This document shows positions 7,902-17,071 of a stretch of 64,000 nt of DNA, one piece after another. The stretch spans positions 62,001 through 126,000 of the forward strand of contig JAETQD010000005.1 of NCBI GenBank assembly GCA_021770825.1, in the 5' to 3' direction. Within the stretch, counting starts at the first letter, position 1, and every line of letters starts with the position of its first letter. Position numbers and translations under genes: made by a program. Under the pieces are notes generated by a model. It searched no databases and was not told the DNA's origin. It saw nothing but the letters and a program-made list of their open reading frames with translations. The stretch is from Clostridium sp. Lineage in GTDB: Bacteria > Bacillota > Clostridia > Lachnospirales > Lachnospiraceae.

Positions 7902-9743
7902 ATGAGGAAGCGGGGAGAGATAACCGTGTTTTTGAGCCTTATTCTGATCTGCATGGTGTCACTGTTCATGGGTCTTCTGGAATCAGCCAGGACAGCCGGA
8001 GCAAGGCTGTATCTGAATATGGCTGCCAATTCGGCCATGGCCTCTGTGATGAGCCAGTATAACAGAAATCTCTGGGATATGTACCATCTCCTGTTTCTGG
8101 AGTTTGAGTCCGAGGCGGCCATTGAACAGTCTTTTGAGGAATATCTTCAGTTTTATCTGGAACAGGAAAATTTATATCCCATGAAAAGTGAAGGGGCTGT
8201 ACTTACCGGGCTTATCACCATGCAGGAAAACGGCTGTGAGGCATTGGAGGACGAAATTCTCTCCTACATGAAATACCGCCTGCCGAAAGCAGCAGAAAAC
8301 CTTTTGGGCCTTGGAAAAGAGGCAGCCGAGGCCAGGAAAGCGGGAGATTTTAAGAATCTTTTTGAAGTATGCAGGCAGGCGGGAAAACGAACAAGGAGAC
8401 TCGAAAAGGCAAGACGTGCTTTGGAGAATGCTCTTTCTGAAATGAAAAAAGGCAGGGTGGAACTGGAGAAGGCGGCAGAGGAAGAAAAGGAGTCTCGTTT
8501 TGAAGCGGCTGCCGGAAAGCTGATAAAGAAAATGAAGCAGTTTCCCGGTCTTGTGGACGCGTATGAGAGGGAGATCGTTAAAATTTCGGAGCACAGGGAA
8601 GAGACCGGCGGCTTTGGCAAAAGCGAGGATTGTGACTTACAGGCAGCAGAAACCATGGAAACCGAAGTCTCTGCTTACGGAGCGGTGGAAGAGTCGGCAA
8701 GAACCATGCTGCTCCAATACAGGGAAAAAGAAACACAGGTAGAATCCGGACGGCTGTGTCTGGAGGAGATGGATGAGTATTTTTCCGGCAGTCATGGGGA
8801 GGAGGACAGGGAAGCAGCCTGGGAGGAAATACGAGACCAGTTGGAGCAGATGGAAATTCCGGATGGTCTGGGGAATGAACGGTTTGACAGTGAAAAATCG
8901 GAGAATATGGACCGGCTGGAAGATATATTAAGCGTAGATCTACTGACACTCGTCTTACCGGAAGGCACAGACATATCGGAAAAAGCAGTTTCCTTAAAAA
9001 ATAAAACTGCGGTTGCAGCGGAGGGAGACAGCGGACAGGGAAAGAACCCGGCGGAGCAGCTTCTGATCAATGAATATATTTTCCTTTCCTTTGATTCTTT
9101 TCTGGAAAAGTGCAGCGGACGGGGAGCCATAGAAAACCAGGCGCTTTTGTATGAGCAGGAGTATCTGCTGTGTGGGAAGGAGACAGACAGGGAGAATCTG
9201 AAAAGCACAGCGGAGCAAATGCTGGCCGTCCGGGGAGCAGCGAATCTTCTGTATCTTTTGAATACGCCGGATTTGAGAGTACAGGCTGAGGAGCTGGCAG
9301 CAGCCCTGGCGGGAGGGAATTTGTCAATACAGGTGGTTATTTCCTTGTTTGTCCTGGTATTGTGGGCGTTAGGAGAAGCCGTATGGGATGTGAGAAGCCT
9401 GATGGCTGGAGGAAACGTCGTATTCTGGAAAGACAGCAGTACCTGGAAGCTCAGCCTGGATGGACTGCTCGCCCTGGAGTTTTTAGGTGAAAGGTCTGAA
9501 GAAACAGAAGCCGGAAAGGATTACCATGATTATCTTAGAGTCCTGTTCTTTTTAAAAGATGCACAAACGCGCAATTACAGGATGATGGATGTGATTCAGT
9601 GGAATGTACAAACGATGCAGAAAGATTTTTCGGTGAAGGATTGTGCATACCAGATTGAAATAAAGGCGGACATTATGCAGAAGCACGTTTTTGGGGCTCA
9701 GACCCAATATGAACGGACTGTGAGTACAGAGTGGTCTTATTAA
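7902..9743 (+). CDS. DUF5702 domain protein of the tad locus
   Basis: A 613-residue protein beginning RKRGEITVFLSLILICMVSLFMGLLESARTAG, a pseudopilin-like N-terminal helix typical of DUF5702 proteins found in clostridial tad loci. The middle (about 130-300) is highly charged and probably coiled coil; a hydrophobic stretch lies near residues 475-495. ATG 7902 starts 2 nt after the pilin stop, its ribosome site lying inside the pilin gene. It is probably an exported minor pilus or assembly component; biochemical role is unknown. Confidence 0.8.
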   Translation: MRKRGEITVFLSLILICMVSLFMGLLESARTAGARLYLNMAANSAMASVMSQYNRNLWDMYHLLFLEFESEAAIEQSFEEYLQFYLEQENLYPMKSEGAVLTGLITMQENGCEALEDEILSYMKYRLPKAAENLLGLGKEAAEARKAGDFKNLFEVCRQAGKRTRRLEKARRALENALSEMKKGRVELEKAAEEEKESRFEAAAGKLIKKMKQFPGLVDAYEREIVKISEHREETGGFGKSEDCDLQAAETMETEVSAYGAVEESARTMLLQYREKETQVESGRLCLEEMDEYFSGSHGEEDREAAWEEIRDQLEQMEIPDGLGNERFDSEKSENMDRLEDILSVDLLTLVLPEGTDISEKAVSLKNKTAVAAEGDSGQGKNPAEQLLINEYIFLSFDSFLEKCSGRGAIENQALLYEQEYLLCGKETDRENLKSTAEQMLAVRGAANLLYLLNTPDLRVQAEELAAALAGGNLSIQVVISLFVLVLWALGEAVWDVRSLMAGGNVVFWKDSSTWKLSLDGLLALEFLGERSEETEAGKDYHDYLRVLFFLKDAQTRNYRMMDVIQWNVQTMQKDFSVKDCAYQIEIKADIMQKHVFGAQTQYERTVSTEWSY

Positions 9744-9752
9744 AGGAGGTGA

Positions 9753-10715
9753 ATGGCGGTGCTCTCTTTTCTGGGAAATATTCAAATTCTAAATATATTC
9801 TTGAAATTTCGGCTGCAGCGCAAAAATGCAAAGTCTCTCCAAGTACCTTGTAATGACCCCCTGACACGTTATAAAAAGCTACGCATGCCAGGAAAGGGAG
9901 TACTGCCATTCACCTTCTTAAAAGAAAAGGCTCCGGCCAGCATAACTGTGGAAGCAGCAGTAAGTCTGCCTCTGTTTGTATTTTTCTCTGTGGCTCTTCT
10001 GATGCCGATGGAATGGCTGAACCGGCAAAGGCAGGTACACACTGCCATGGAGAGTTTGGGAGAAAGCTGGAGCCAGTATCTGTATGCATTGGAAGAAGGA
10101 GGGAATGGAGAGGAAAGAGAGTATGAAGCCCTGCTGTCAGATATGGCAGCAGGGCTGTGGCTGAAAGGAAAGCTGAGTAAGTATGCGGAGAATGTGGTGA
10201 TAAAAAGGGCTGAGGTTCCGGATGCATCCGGTCATATTTATATGGAAGCAGAATTTAAGGAGGAAATACCGTTTTTTTCCGGGCCAGGTTCAGGGGTTCT
10301 GATGAAAACAGCAGTGAAAAGAAGAAGCTGGATTGGCTTAAATGGGAAGCTAAAGGAAAAGGGCACAGGCAGCGGGGAGGAAGAAAGCGAAGATACGGTT
10401 GTTTATGTGGGTGCGTCCATGGGAAGATATCACTGGTACCGGGACTGCCACTATATATCAAACCAATATGAGGCAGTTCCCTTTGACCAGATTATGAACC
10501 GGAAAAATTCTTTTGGAAGCAGGTATACCGCCTGTGCCAGGTGCGCCAAACGTGGGGATTCGGCGGAAACCGTCTACGTGACGGGAGGAGGCGAGCACTA
10601 TCATCTGGACAAGTCATGTACGGCAATGGTGTCCTATGTGCGAAGTCTGCCGCTTGATGAAGCCGGGCATCTGGGGGCCTGTTCCTACTGCGAGAGGCGG
10701 AAAATGAGGGAATAA
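9753..10715 (+). CDS. TadE-like minor pseudopilin with C-terminal Cys/His repeats
   Basis: 320 residues. After a polar leader (about 1-60) comes ASITVEAAVSLPLFVFFSVALL, the TadE-type pseudopilin helix with its Glu. The C-terminal part holds two related units: VYVGASMGRYHWYRDCHYIS ... CARC and VYVTGGGEHYHLDKSCTAMV ... CSYC, each with a His, a Cys and a CxxC pair that could bind zinc. AAAGGAGG lies only a few bases before ATG 9753, so GTG 9759 is a possible alternative start. TadE proteins are minor pilins; the Cys/His tail is an addition. Confidence 0.78.
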   Translation: MAVLSFLGNIQILNIFLKFRLQRKNAKSLQVPCNDPLTRYKKLRMPGKGVLPFTFLKEKAPASITVEAAVSLPLFVFFSVALLMPMEWLNRQRQVHTAMESLGESWSQYLYALEEGGNGEEREYEALLSDMAAGLWLKGKLSKYAENVVIKRAEVPDASGHIYMEAEFKEEIPFFSGPGSGVLMKTAVKRRSWIGLNGKLKEKGTGSGEEESEDTVVYVGASMGRYHWYRDCHYISNQYEAVPFDQIMNRKNSFGSRYTACARCAKRGDSAETVYVTGGGEHYHLDKSCTAMVSYVRSLPLDEAGHLGACSYCERRKMRE

Positions 10716-10793
10716 GTCTTTCGTGCGGAGCGGGCTGCAATATGAGGTATTGCCGCAGCACGGACATGATATAAAGCAAGGGGAGGAATATGT

Positions 10794-11237
10794 ATGGTTG
10801 ATTGGTGGGAATTCTTAAGAACAGGTTTATTTTCTTTGATTTTAATAAGTGCTGTCTGGCAGGACATCCGGTTTCGAGGTATAGGGAAAGTGTCTCTCAT
10901 GCTGGCAGGAGGTATGGGGCTTGTTGTGAGTGCCGGGTCCGGCCGTGAATGGGGGGATGTTTTTATATCCGTGATACCTGGTATTTTGCTGCTGGGGCTC
11001 AGTTATCTGACAGATGGTGGAATCGGGGAGGGAGATGGATGGTTTTTTGTGGTGTCAGGACTTTTTTGGGAGCTGAAAGAAAACCTGCTGTTGATGCTGT
11101 CCGGAATATTATTCTGCAGTATGTACAGTCTGGTATTGGCTGCCGCCGTTTTGGCGAGGTCTGGAAGCATACGGAGAAAAACATTGCCATTTCTTCCGTA
11201 TCTGCTTCCTGTGGGGCTGTGGCTGGTATTGAGCTAG
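10794..11237 (+). CDS. A24 prepilin peptidase (TadV/CpaA type), intact copy
   Basis: A 147-residue polytopic membrane protein. The two aspartates of the family are in AVWQDIRFRGI (near residue 23) and GIGEGDGWFF (a GxGD motif near residue 81). It cleaves and possibly methylates the Flp and TadE-like prepilins at the membrane. It lies between two TadE-like genes and is the only undamaged peptidase of the locus, the first copy being interrupted. GGGGAGG lies upstream of ATG 10794. Confidence 0.8.
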   Translation: MVDWWEFLRTGLFSLILISAVWQDIRFRGIGKVSLMLAGGMGLVVSAGSGREWGDVFISVIPGILLLGLSYLTDGGIGEGDGWFFVVSGLFWELKENLLLMLSGILFCSMYSLVLAAAVLARSGSIRRKTLPFLPYLLPVGLWLVLS

Positions 11238-11635
11238 AGAAAAAAAGATATCCGGCCAGTTTTACAGTGGAGGCAGCGATGGTACTGGGAATCGTGCTTT
11301 TGACCATAGGGGTACTCATTAAGGAAGCATATACGCTCCATGACACGGTAACCGGCAGTATGATTCTGGAAGAGACGCTGGAGAAAGCGCGATTCGGCAG
11401 AGGCGAATCAGAGAATTTGAAATATTATGAACAGCAGGGAGAAAAACTTGGCAGTCCAAGGCTCTGGCTGGGAGACTATGACTTGGATTTGAAGGTAAAC
11501 GAGAAAGCAATAGAAGGAAATGCAGAGGCCGGAAAATGGGTACTGCATATGGAAAGGAAGCTTTTCCGGCCAGACATATTTTTGCGGAGAACAGAAGCTC
11601 TGCTTGAAATGGGGAACGGGCAGAATGGCAGTTAG
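11219..11635 (+). CDS. Second TadE-like pseudopilin
   Basis: The frame contains EKKRYPASFTVEAAMVLGIVLLTIGVLIKEAYTLHDTV, a TadE pseudopilin helix with a FTVEAA processing region, followed by a soluble domain of about 100 residues. The best start I can find is GTG 11219, which overlaps the end of the peptidase gene by 19 bases; no ATG precedes the helix in a sensible position, so the start is uncertain. Ends at 11635, overlapping the FHA gene by 11 bases. Probably a minor pilin. Confidence 0.72.
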   Translation: MAGIELEKKRYPASFTVEAAMVLGIVLLTIGVLIKEAYTLHDTVTGSMILEETLEKARFGRGESENLKYYEQQGEKLGSPRLWLGDYDLDLKVNEKAIEGNAEAGKWVLHMERKLFRPDIFLRRTEALLEMGNGQNGS

Positions 11636-12950
11636 AATGGAATTTAAGCGGGAAATGAACCGTAACTATATGGTTGTAATGCCAGAAGAGAGGCAGAAAA
11701 CAGGGTATGTAATCCGTATGCTTTCAGAAAATCCGATTCCTGGATTCCTTCCTTTTCAGGAGAAGAAAATAAACGGAGATGTACGGCATTACTATGATAT
11801 AACCTCAAAACAGCCGTTAGAGAGGATTCTGGAATATCGGAACTTAACAGGAGAAGAATTGAAACGGCTGATTACGGATCTGGTATTTTCTTTGCGGCAA
11901 ATGGAACGGTTTCTCCTGGACGAAAGCCAGGTGATTTTGGAACCGGAATATATTTATGTGGAGCCAGATACATTTAAATGCTTTTTTTGTCTGATGCCAG
12001 GGAAAACGGGAGATTTTCCCAATGCCCTGCGGGAATTGACCCAATACCTTCTTGATCATGTAAACCATGAGGATGGCAGTGCGGTAGTATTGGCATTTTC
12101 CATATTCAGGGAATGCAGAAAAGAAAACTTCGGAATGGAGGATATTGAGAGGTGCCTGCAAAAATCAGGAAGCGAAGCTGCAAAAAATGAAGCAGAGGGC
12201 GGTATGATTTTTCAGCAAAGAAACGAAGCCAGGCAGCAGACAGAACAGGTACCAGCGAAAGAGACGGAACCGCCTCCTGAGCAGGAAAAACCAAAAGAGG
12301 AGATGGTACAGGAAGTTTCCGGCAGGTACTTTTGGATGCTTCCTGTGCTGGGAATGGCCTTGCTCCCAGTGATTGTGTTTGTATTTTTGGGGGTTGGGGG
12401 AATGATTCAGTATAAATGGATTCTGGGAGCCCTGGAACTATTCCTTGGTACATCGGCCACATTGCTGTTTGGAAAAGGAAGAAAATCCCCTGACAGCAGG
12501 AAAACGGAAGATACGGAAGAGGCTATGTGGGATGTCTGCTTTAAGGAGGACAAAGACCAGGAACGCCAGGAGCCCCAGGCAGTGAACGGCATGGAACAGG
12601 AAGAAACTTTTGAAGAGGAGGAGATGCAGACAATGCTTTTGGCAGCGCATCCCATAGGAGCCGTATGCCGCAGACTGGTTTCACTGAATGGGGATATGGA
12701 AATTCCCATTCGGTATTTTCCGTTTTTAATTGGAAAAAGCAGAGGGATTGTGGATTTCTGCCTGAATGAACCAGGGGTCAGCAGACTTCATATAAAAATA
12801 GAAGAAACTGCACAGGGATATTCCGTAACAGATCTCAATTCCACAAATGGTACCCGGGTGGATGGACAGCTTCTGGAGGCCAATGCAACCTGTGATCTGC
12901 CATTGGGGAGCGAGGTGGAGATTGCAGCGAGGAAATTCAGGTTTCAATGA
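11625..12950 (+). CDS. DUF6382-FHA membrane protein at the end of the tad operon
   Basis: 441 residues. The N-terminal region of about 200 residues (EFKREMNRNYMVVMPEE ... LERILEYRNLTGEELKRLITDLVFSLRQME) matches the DUF6382 type found with clostridial tad loci. A Gln/Glu-rich linker, two membrane helices (about 242-292) and a C-terminal FHA domain follow, with the FHA core IGKSRGIVDFCL, GVSRLHI and NSTNGTRVDG. FHA domains bind phosphothreonine, so the protein may link the pilus machine to Ser/Thr kinase signalling. ATG 11625 is chosen for a GGGAACGGG site upstream. Confidence 0.8.
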   Translation: MAVRMEFKREMNRNYMVVMPEERQKTGYVIRMLSENPIPGFLPFQEKKINGDVRHYYDITSKQPLERILEYRNLTGEELKRLITDLVFSLRQMERFLLDESQVILEPEYIYVEPDTFKCFFCLMPGKTGDFPNALRELTQYLLDHVNHEDGSAVVLAFSIFRECRKENFGMEDIERCLQKSGSEAAKNEAEGGMIFQQRNEARQQTEQVPAKETEPPPEQEKPKEEMVQEVSGRYFWMLPVLGMALLPVIVFVFLGVGGMIQYKWILGALELFLGTSATLLFGKGRKSPDSRKTEDTEEAMWDVCFKEDKDQERQEPQAVNGMEQEETFEEEEMQTMLLAAHPIGAVCRRLVSLNGDMEIPIRYFPFLIGKSRGIVDFCLNEPGVSRLHIKIEETAQGYSVTDLNSTNGTRVDGQLLEANATCDLPLGSEVEIAARKFRFQ

Positions 12951-13059
12951 GCGTTGAAGGAACTTAAATTGTCAGAAAGGGGTGGCCTTTTTAAGAAAAT
13001 TAAGGTATAATTCTGGTATTATGGGAGATATGTTGTCAAATGGAGAAGGAGGAATCAAT

Positions 13060-14160
13060 ATGCCATTTCAGTTACCAGAATATCATCATCCGGATTTTAC
13101 ACTTCAAAAGTTTGTTGATGCCCCTGATGCAAAATGGGAAACCGTGGAGAAGGACGGAGTTGCCCCGGAATATTTCCATAGTACGTCCATGTACCCAGAG
13201 TATTTTAAATTAAATGGAACATGGGTGCTGGCAGAAGAAAGTCGTATGGATTCCAGTGTGGTGATTTGCGATGACGGTCATTTGGAAGTTGTTGAGAACC
13301 GGAATCTTAAAAAGGGAAATAAGGTCATTTTGGGCCGGAGTGAAGGATGCGAAGAGGGAATTTATGTGCACAGCACAGGATTCATAAATGAGAAAGATGA
13401 ACTGGAGGACAAGTTCGTTTTCCGTCAGGGAAGAAGCCGTGAAACCTCTTACGCCCGTGATTATGATACCCTGTTTGAACTTTTAAGGCATGAAAAAGAA
13501 CACGGAAATATTGTATGGGTTATGGGGCCCGCGTTTTCTTTTGATTATGATGCACGAAATGCCATGCAGGCGTTGATTGAAAATGGCTATGCCCACGGTT
13601 TGATGGCAGGAAATGCCCTGGCAACCCATGATCTGGAGGGAGCCCTGCTCCATACTGCATTGGGACAGGATATTTACACCCAGAAATCCCAGCCCAATGG
13701 CCATTATAATCATTTAGATGTATTAAATAAAGTAAGAAGAAGCGGTTCTATTCCCAAGTTTATCGAGGAGTATAATATTGGTAATGGAATCATTTACAGT
13801 TGTGTAAAAAATCAGATTCCTTTTGTTCTTACAGGTTCCATCCGCGATGATGGACCAATGCCTGAGGTAATTGGTGATGCCTATACCGGACAGAATGCCA
13901 TGAGAAACATGGTAAGAAAATCTACCTGTGTCATTTGTCTGGCAACGATGCTCCATACAATAGCCACAGGAAATATGACCCCATCCTTCCGCGTACTTCC
14001 CGACGGAACTATCCGTCCGATTTACCTGTATACAGTGGATGCTGATGAGTTCGTGGTAAATAAGCTCTTAGACAGAGGCAGCTTATCCGCAACAACCATC
14101 GTCACCAATGTACAGGATTTCATTTCCATTGTGGCAAAAGGCCTGGGATTAATGAAATAA
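13060..14160 (+). CDS. TIGR00300 / LOR-SDH-like protein, putative ornithine cyclodeaminase
   Basis: 366 residues resembling the TIGR00300 family (related to the C-terminal part of cyanobacterial AgrE and to archaeal ornithine cyclodeaminases). Recognisable blocks: VAPEYFHSTSMYPEYFKLNGTWV, ESRMDSSVVI, GLMAGNALATHDLEGALLHTALG and HYNHLDVLNKVRRSGSI. The expected reaction is NAD-dependent deamination of ornithine to proline, but other LOR/SDH-like activities are possible. ATG 13060 has AGGAGG upstream and replaces a longer frame. A -10-like TATAAT lies at 13006-13011 without a clear -35. It appears to be a single-gene unit. Confidence 0.72.
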   Translation: MPFQLPEYHHPDFTLQKFVDAPDAKWETVEKDGVAPEYFHSTSMYPEYFKLNGTWVLAEESRMDSSVVICDDGHLEVVENRNLKKGNKVILGRSEGCEEGIYVHSTGFINEKDELEDKFVFRQGRSRETSYARDYDTLFELLRHEKEHGNIVWVMGPAFSFDYDARNAMQALIENGYAHGLMAGNALATHDLEGALLHTALGQDIYTQKSQPNGHYNHLDVLNKVRRSGSIPKFIEEYNIGNGIIYSCVKNQIPFVLTGSIRDDGPMPEVIGDAYTGQNAMRNMVRKSTCVICLATMLHTIATGNMTPSFRVLPDGTIRPIYLYTVDADEFVVNKLLDRGSLSATTIVTNVQDFISIVAKGLGLMK

Positions 14161-14181
14161 CCCCCTGCCGGACCAGCCACA

Positions 14182-14210
14182 TTGCGGTAATCGGAATGAT
14201 GTGATATAAT
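14182..14210 (+). promoter_or_regulatory. Extended -10 promoter of the rhomboid-HIT-sigma unit
   Basis: TTGCGG (14182-14187), 17-base spacer and TATAAT (14205-14210) preceded by TG, an extended -10. It lies inside an inverted-repeat element 80 bases upstream of the rhomboid gene. Confidence 0.55.
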
Positions 14211-14271
14211 GCCCGTGAGCGAGAAGACGCGAAGCGAATTCGAGTGCTGCACTGTGGGGTTAATTCCGATT
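14189..14271. repeat. Intergenic element bounded by a 9-base inverted repeat
   Basis: AATCGGAAT (14189-14197) and ATTCCGATT (14263-14271) are perfect inverted repeats around 65 bases that include a TATAAT. In RNA the arms would close a large stem-loop; on DNA they could be a binding site. Function unknown. Confidence 0.45.
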
Positions 14272-14293
14272 TCCAAGTGAAAGGATAGACAAT

Positions 14294-14890
14294 ATGGGGT
14301 ATACTTCAGGAAAAAAGTCATATGTGAACTGGTTGTTCATCGCAGTTAATATCCTGTACTTTTTGTATCTGGAAATTGCAGGTTCGTCTGAGGATGCCTA
14401 TTTCATGTATCAAAAAGGTGCTATGCTGACATCTGCAGTACTGGAGGACAAGGAATATTACCGCCTGCTCACATCTATGTTTATGCACTTCGGAATCAGG
14501 CACATCATAAACAATATGATTGTGCTGTTTGCACTTGGAGACAATCTGGAACGGGCATTGGGGCATCTGAAGTATTTTGTATTTTACTTATGCTGCGGCA
14601 TAGGAGCCAACAGCATATCCATGGCAATGGGCGGACCAAACTCCATGGTGGTTTCAGCAGGAGCGTCCGGCGCAATTTTCGGTGTAGTCGGAGGCCTGCT
14701 GTATGCAGTTATCGCTAACCGCGGACAATTGGAAGATCTAACCGCAAGACAGCTTATGATCATGATTGCATTGTCTTTATACATGGGCTACACAAGCACC
14801 GGAGTTGACAATGTTGCACATGTTTCCGGGCTGATCTTAGGAATTCTTTTTGGAATGTTTTTATATAGAAAACCAGAAAAATATAGATAA
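14294..14890 (+). CDS. Rhomboid-family intramembrane serine protease
   Basis: A 198-residue protein with about six membrane helices. The catalytic dyad is visible: Ser125 in GASGAIFG and His176 in NVAHVSGLILG; the HxxxN motif of the second helix is HIINN (about 70-74). It cleaves membrane proteins within the bilayer; its substrate is unknown. The stop overlaps the first base of the ATGG that precedes the HIT gene, so the two are probably co-translated. Confidence 0.92.
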   Translation: MGYTSGKKSYVNWLFIAVNILYFLYLEIAGSSEDAYFMYQKGAMLTSAVLEDKEYYRLLTSMFMHFGIRHIINNMIVLFALGDNLERALGHLKYFVFYLCCGIGANSISMAMGGPNSMVVSAGASGAIFGVVGGLLYAVIANRGQLEDLTARQLMIMIALSLYMGYTSTGVDNVAHVSGLILGILFGMFLYRKPEKYR

Positions 14891-14904
14891 TGGAGGAATC
14901 GAAA

Positions 14905-15321
14905 ATGAAAGATAATAACTGCATTTTTTGTAAAATAGCAAATGGAGAAATTCCGTCATCTACAATATATGAGGATGAGGATTTTCGTGTAATTCTGGAT
15001 TTGGGACCTGCATCAAAAGGACATGCGCTGATTCTGGCCAAAGAACATTTTAAAGATATCTGTGAACTGGAAGACAGCGTTGCTGCGAAGGTATTACCAC
15101 TGGCCGCTAAAATTGGCACAGCGATGAAAAAATCTCTCGGATGTGCCGGATTTAATGTTGTTCAGAACAATGGAACGGCTGCAGGGCAGACCGTATTCCA
15201 TTTCCATGTGCATATCATCCCGCGTTATGAGAATGGCCCATCCATAGTAGCCTGGACTCAGGGAGAGGAAACACCGGAAGCACTGGCAGAAACAGCTGCT
15301 AAAATTAAGAGTGCTTTATAA
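14905..15321 (+). CDS. HIT-family nucleotide hydrolase
   Basis: A 138-residue histidine-triad protein with the signature CIFCKIANGEIPSSTIYED at the N terminus and the catalytic FHFHVHIIP near residues 94-102. Such proteins hydrolyse nucleoside phosphoramidates or dinucleoside polyphosphates in the cytoplasm. A frame start at 14890 would leave no ribosome site, whereas GGAGG lies ahead of ATG 14905. Confidence 0.93.
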   Translation: MKDNNCIFCKIANGEIPSSTIYEDEDFRVILDLGPASKGHALILAKEHFKDICELEDSVAAKVLPLAAKIGTAMKKSLGCAGFNVVQNNGTAAGQTVFHFHVHIIPRYENGPSIVAWTQGEETPEALAETAAKIKSAL

Positions 15322-15350
15322 TCCATTCCATTTTTTACTAGGGAGAAAAT

Positions 15351-15887
15351 ATGCCGCAGAATAATAATGAACTGCTGCAGGAATTGATTGAAAAGTATGC
15401 AAAGATGTATATGAAGATGGCTTATAACAGAGGTGTTCCCTATGATGATGCAGAAGATGTTGTCATGGAGGCATTCTGGTCTTTCTATAAGTCTGAATAC
15501 TTTGGGAAGCTGAGTGAAGAAGAAACTAAAATTATGTTAGCCCACATTTTAAAGAACAAGTGCATTGATTATTACAGGAAGAACAGTCGGATGGAACTTG
15601 TGGGAATGGATGAATGTGAGGCTGAACTGGATAGCCTAAGCGGACGTTCCGGAAATGCACTGGAAGATAAGATGATTGAAAATGAGGATTATCGCCGTAT
15701 TCGTGAATCCATTGAAGGAATGAAGGAGATTTGGAGAGATGCGGCAACCATGTATTTCATTGAAGAACGTTCCACTGCGGAGATAAGTAAGGCTCTTGAA
15801 ATTTCGGAAATGGTATGTCGTTCCAGAATTTCAAGAGCCAGAAAATACTTAAAAGAAAAATTGAAAGATATTTGGGAACAAACTTAG
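15351..15887 (+). CDS. ECF-type sigma-70 family sigma factor
   Basis: 178 residues with sigma region 2 (YAKMYMKMAYNRGVPYDDAEDVVMEAFWSFYK, LAHILKNKCIDYYRKNSR) and region 4 (IRESIEGMKEIWRDAATMYFIEERSTAEISKALEISEMVCRSRISRARKYLKEKL). It would direct RNA polymerase to a small set of promoters. GGGAGA lies just upstream of ATG 15351. No anti-sigma gene is adjacent on the same strand; the DUF4367-like membrane protein at 17072 is a candidate partner, separated by murG. Its stop overlaps the murG stop. Confidence 0.9.
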   Translation: MPQNNNELLQELIEKYAKMYMKMAYNRGVPYDDAEDVVMEAFWSFYKSEYFGKLSEEETKIMLAHILKNKCIDYYRKNSRMELVGMDECEAELDSLSGRSGNALEDKMIENEDYRRIRESIEGMKEIWRDAATMYFIEERSTAEISKALEISEMVCRSRISRARKYLKEKLKDIWEQT

Positions 15888-16951
15888 CTGGCAACGGATT
15901 CGTTTATCAGCTTCATAATGGTTTCAACTGCATTGTTTAAGTGGCTCTTTTCCATGGCCTCAATGTGCTGACGCCGGTTCTCATAGGTATTCCGAATGGC
16001 TTCATACAGGGAATTGTCTGTTACATTCTCTTCTTCAAGTACAGTTGAAAATCCCTGCTTTGCAAAAGAATTTGCATTCAATATCTGATCGCCGCGGCTG
16101 GCAGCAGCAGATAAGGGAATTAATACATTGGGTTTTCTCAAAGCCAGGATTTCGCAAATAGAATTTGCACCTGCACGGGAAACCATAATATCAGCAGCAG
16201 CAAATAAGTGCTTTAAAGGACGGTCAACATATTCATATTGTACATAACCTGTTGTTCCGATCAGTGTTTCATCAAGATTGCCTTTTCCACAGATGTGGAT
16301 GACCTGGAATGTCTCCAGAAGTTTGGGAAGAATCCGGCGGACCGCAGTATTGACTTTGACAGAGCCAAGACTTCCTCCGATTACAAGAATAATGGGCTTT
16401 GTGGCAGAAAGATGCGTGTACTGAAGCCCGGCGAGACGATCACCCTTCAATAACTCTGAACGGATGGGAGAGCCGGTAAGGACGGCTTTATCCTCTGGAA
16501 GATACTTTAAGGTCTCTGGAAAATTACAGCACACCTTTTTTGCAGAAGGTATGCACAGCTTGTTGGCAAGACCCGGGGTCATATCGGATTCGTGTATAAT
16601 GGTAGGGACATGGTAATGCTTTGCAGCAAGAACCACAGGAACAGCCACGAAGCCGCCTTTAGAAAAAAGAACCTCCGGTTTGTATTTTTTGATTAATTTT
16701 CGTGCTTCTCCGTAGCCTTTTAAGACACGGAGCGGGTCCGTAAAATTCTTAAGATCGAAATACCGACGCAGCTTTCCGGAGGAAATACCGTCATAGGAAA
16801 TGCCTGCGTTCTCAATCAGCTTTTTTTCAATCCCATTATAGGAGCCGATATAGTGGATATCGAAACCAGCTTCCTGAAGGGACGGAATCAAAGCCAGGTT
16901 CGGGGTAACATGGCCGGCGGTCCCGCCGCCAGTGAGTATAATGGTTTTCAT
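15884..16951 (-). CDS. murG: UDP-N-acetylglucosamine--N-acetylmuramyl-(pentapeptide) pyrophosphoryl-undecaprenol N-acetylglucosamine transferase
   Basis: A 355-residue GT-B glycosyltransferase that makes lipid II from lipid I on the inner face of the membrane. Visible motifs: GGGTAGHVTPNLAL at the N terminus, ILVIGGSLGSVKVN in the middle and ADIMVSRAGANSICEILALRKPNVLIPLSAAASRGDQILNA in the donor-binding domain. Length is typical. It stands alone, convergent with the sigma-factor gene and overlapping it by 4 bases; it is not in a dcw cluster here. Confidence 0.95.
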   Translation of the reverse strand: MKTIILTGGGTAGHVTPNLALIPSLQEAGFDIHYIGSYNGIEKKLIENAGISYDGISSGKLRRYFDLKNFTDPLRVLKGYGEARKLIKKYKPEVLFSKGGFVAVPVVLAAKHYHVPTIIHESDMTPGLANKLCIPSAKKVCCNFPETLKYLPEDKAVLTGSPIRSELLKGDRLAGLQYTHLSATKPIILVIGGSLGSVKVNTAVRRILPKLLETFQVIHICGKGNLDETLIGTTGYVQYEYVDRPLKHLFAAADIMVSRAGANSICEILALRKPNVLIPLSAAASRGDQILNANSFAKQGFSTVLEEENVTDNSLYEAIRNTYENRRQHIEAMEKSHLNNAVETIMKLINESVAS

Positions 16952-17071
16952 AAATCATTGCCTCCATGGATTTTCATGCAAATTTGCACTGACTATTTTA
17001 ATAGTAACGATTAGAAAGGAAATGTCAACCCCAAAAAAGAAATTGCCAGTGGGAAACGAGGTGTTGGAGTT

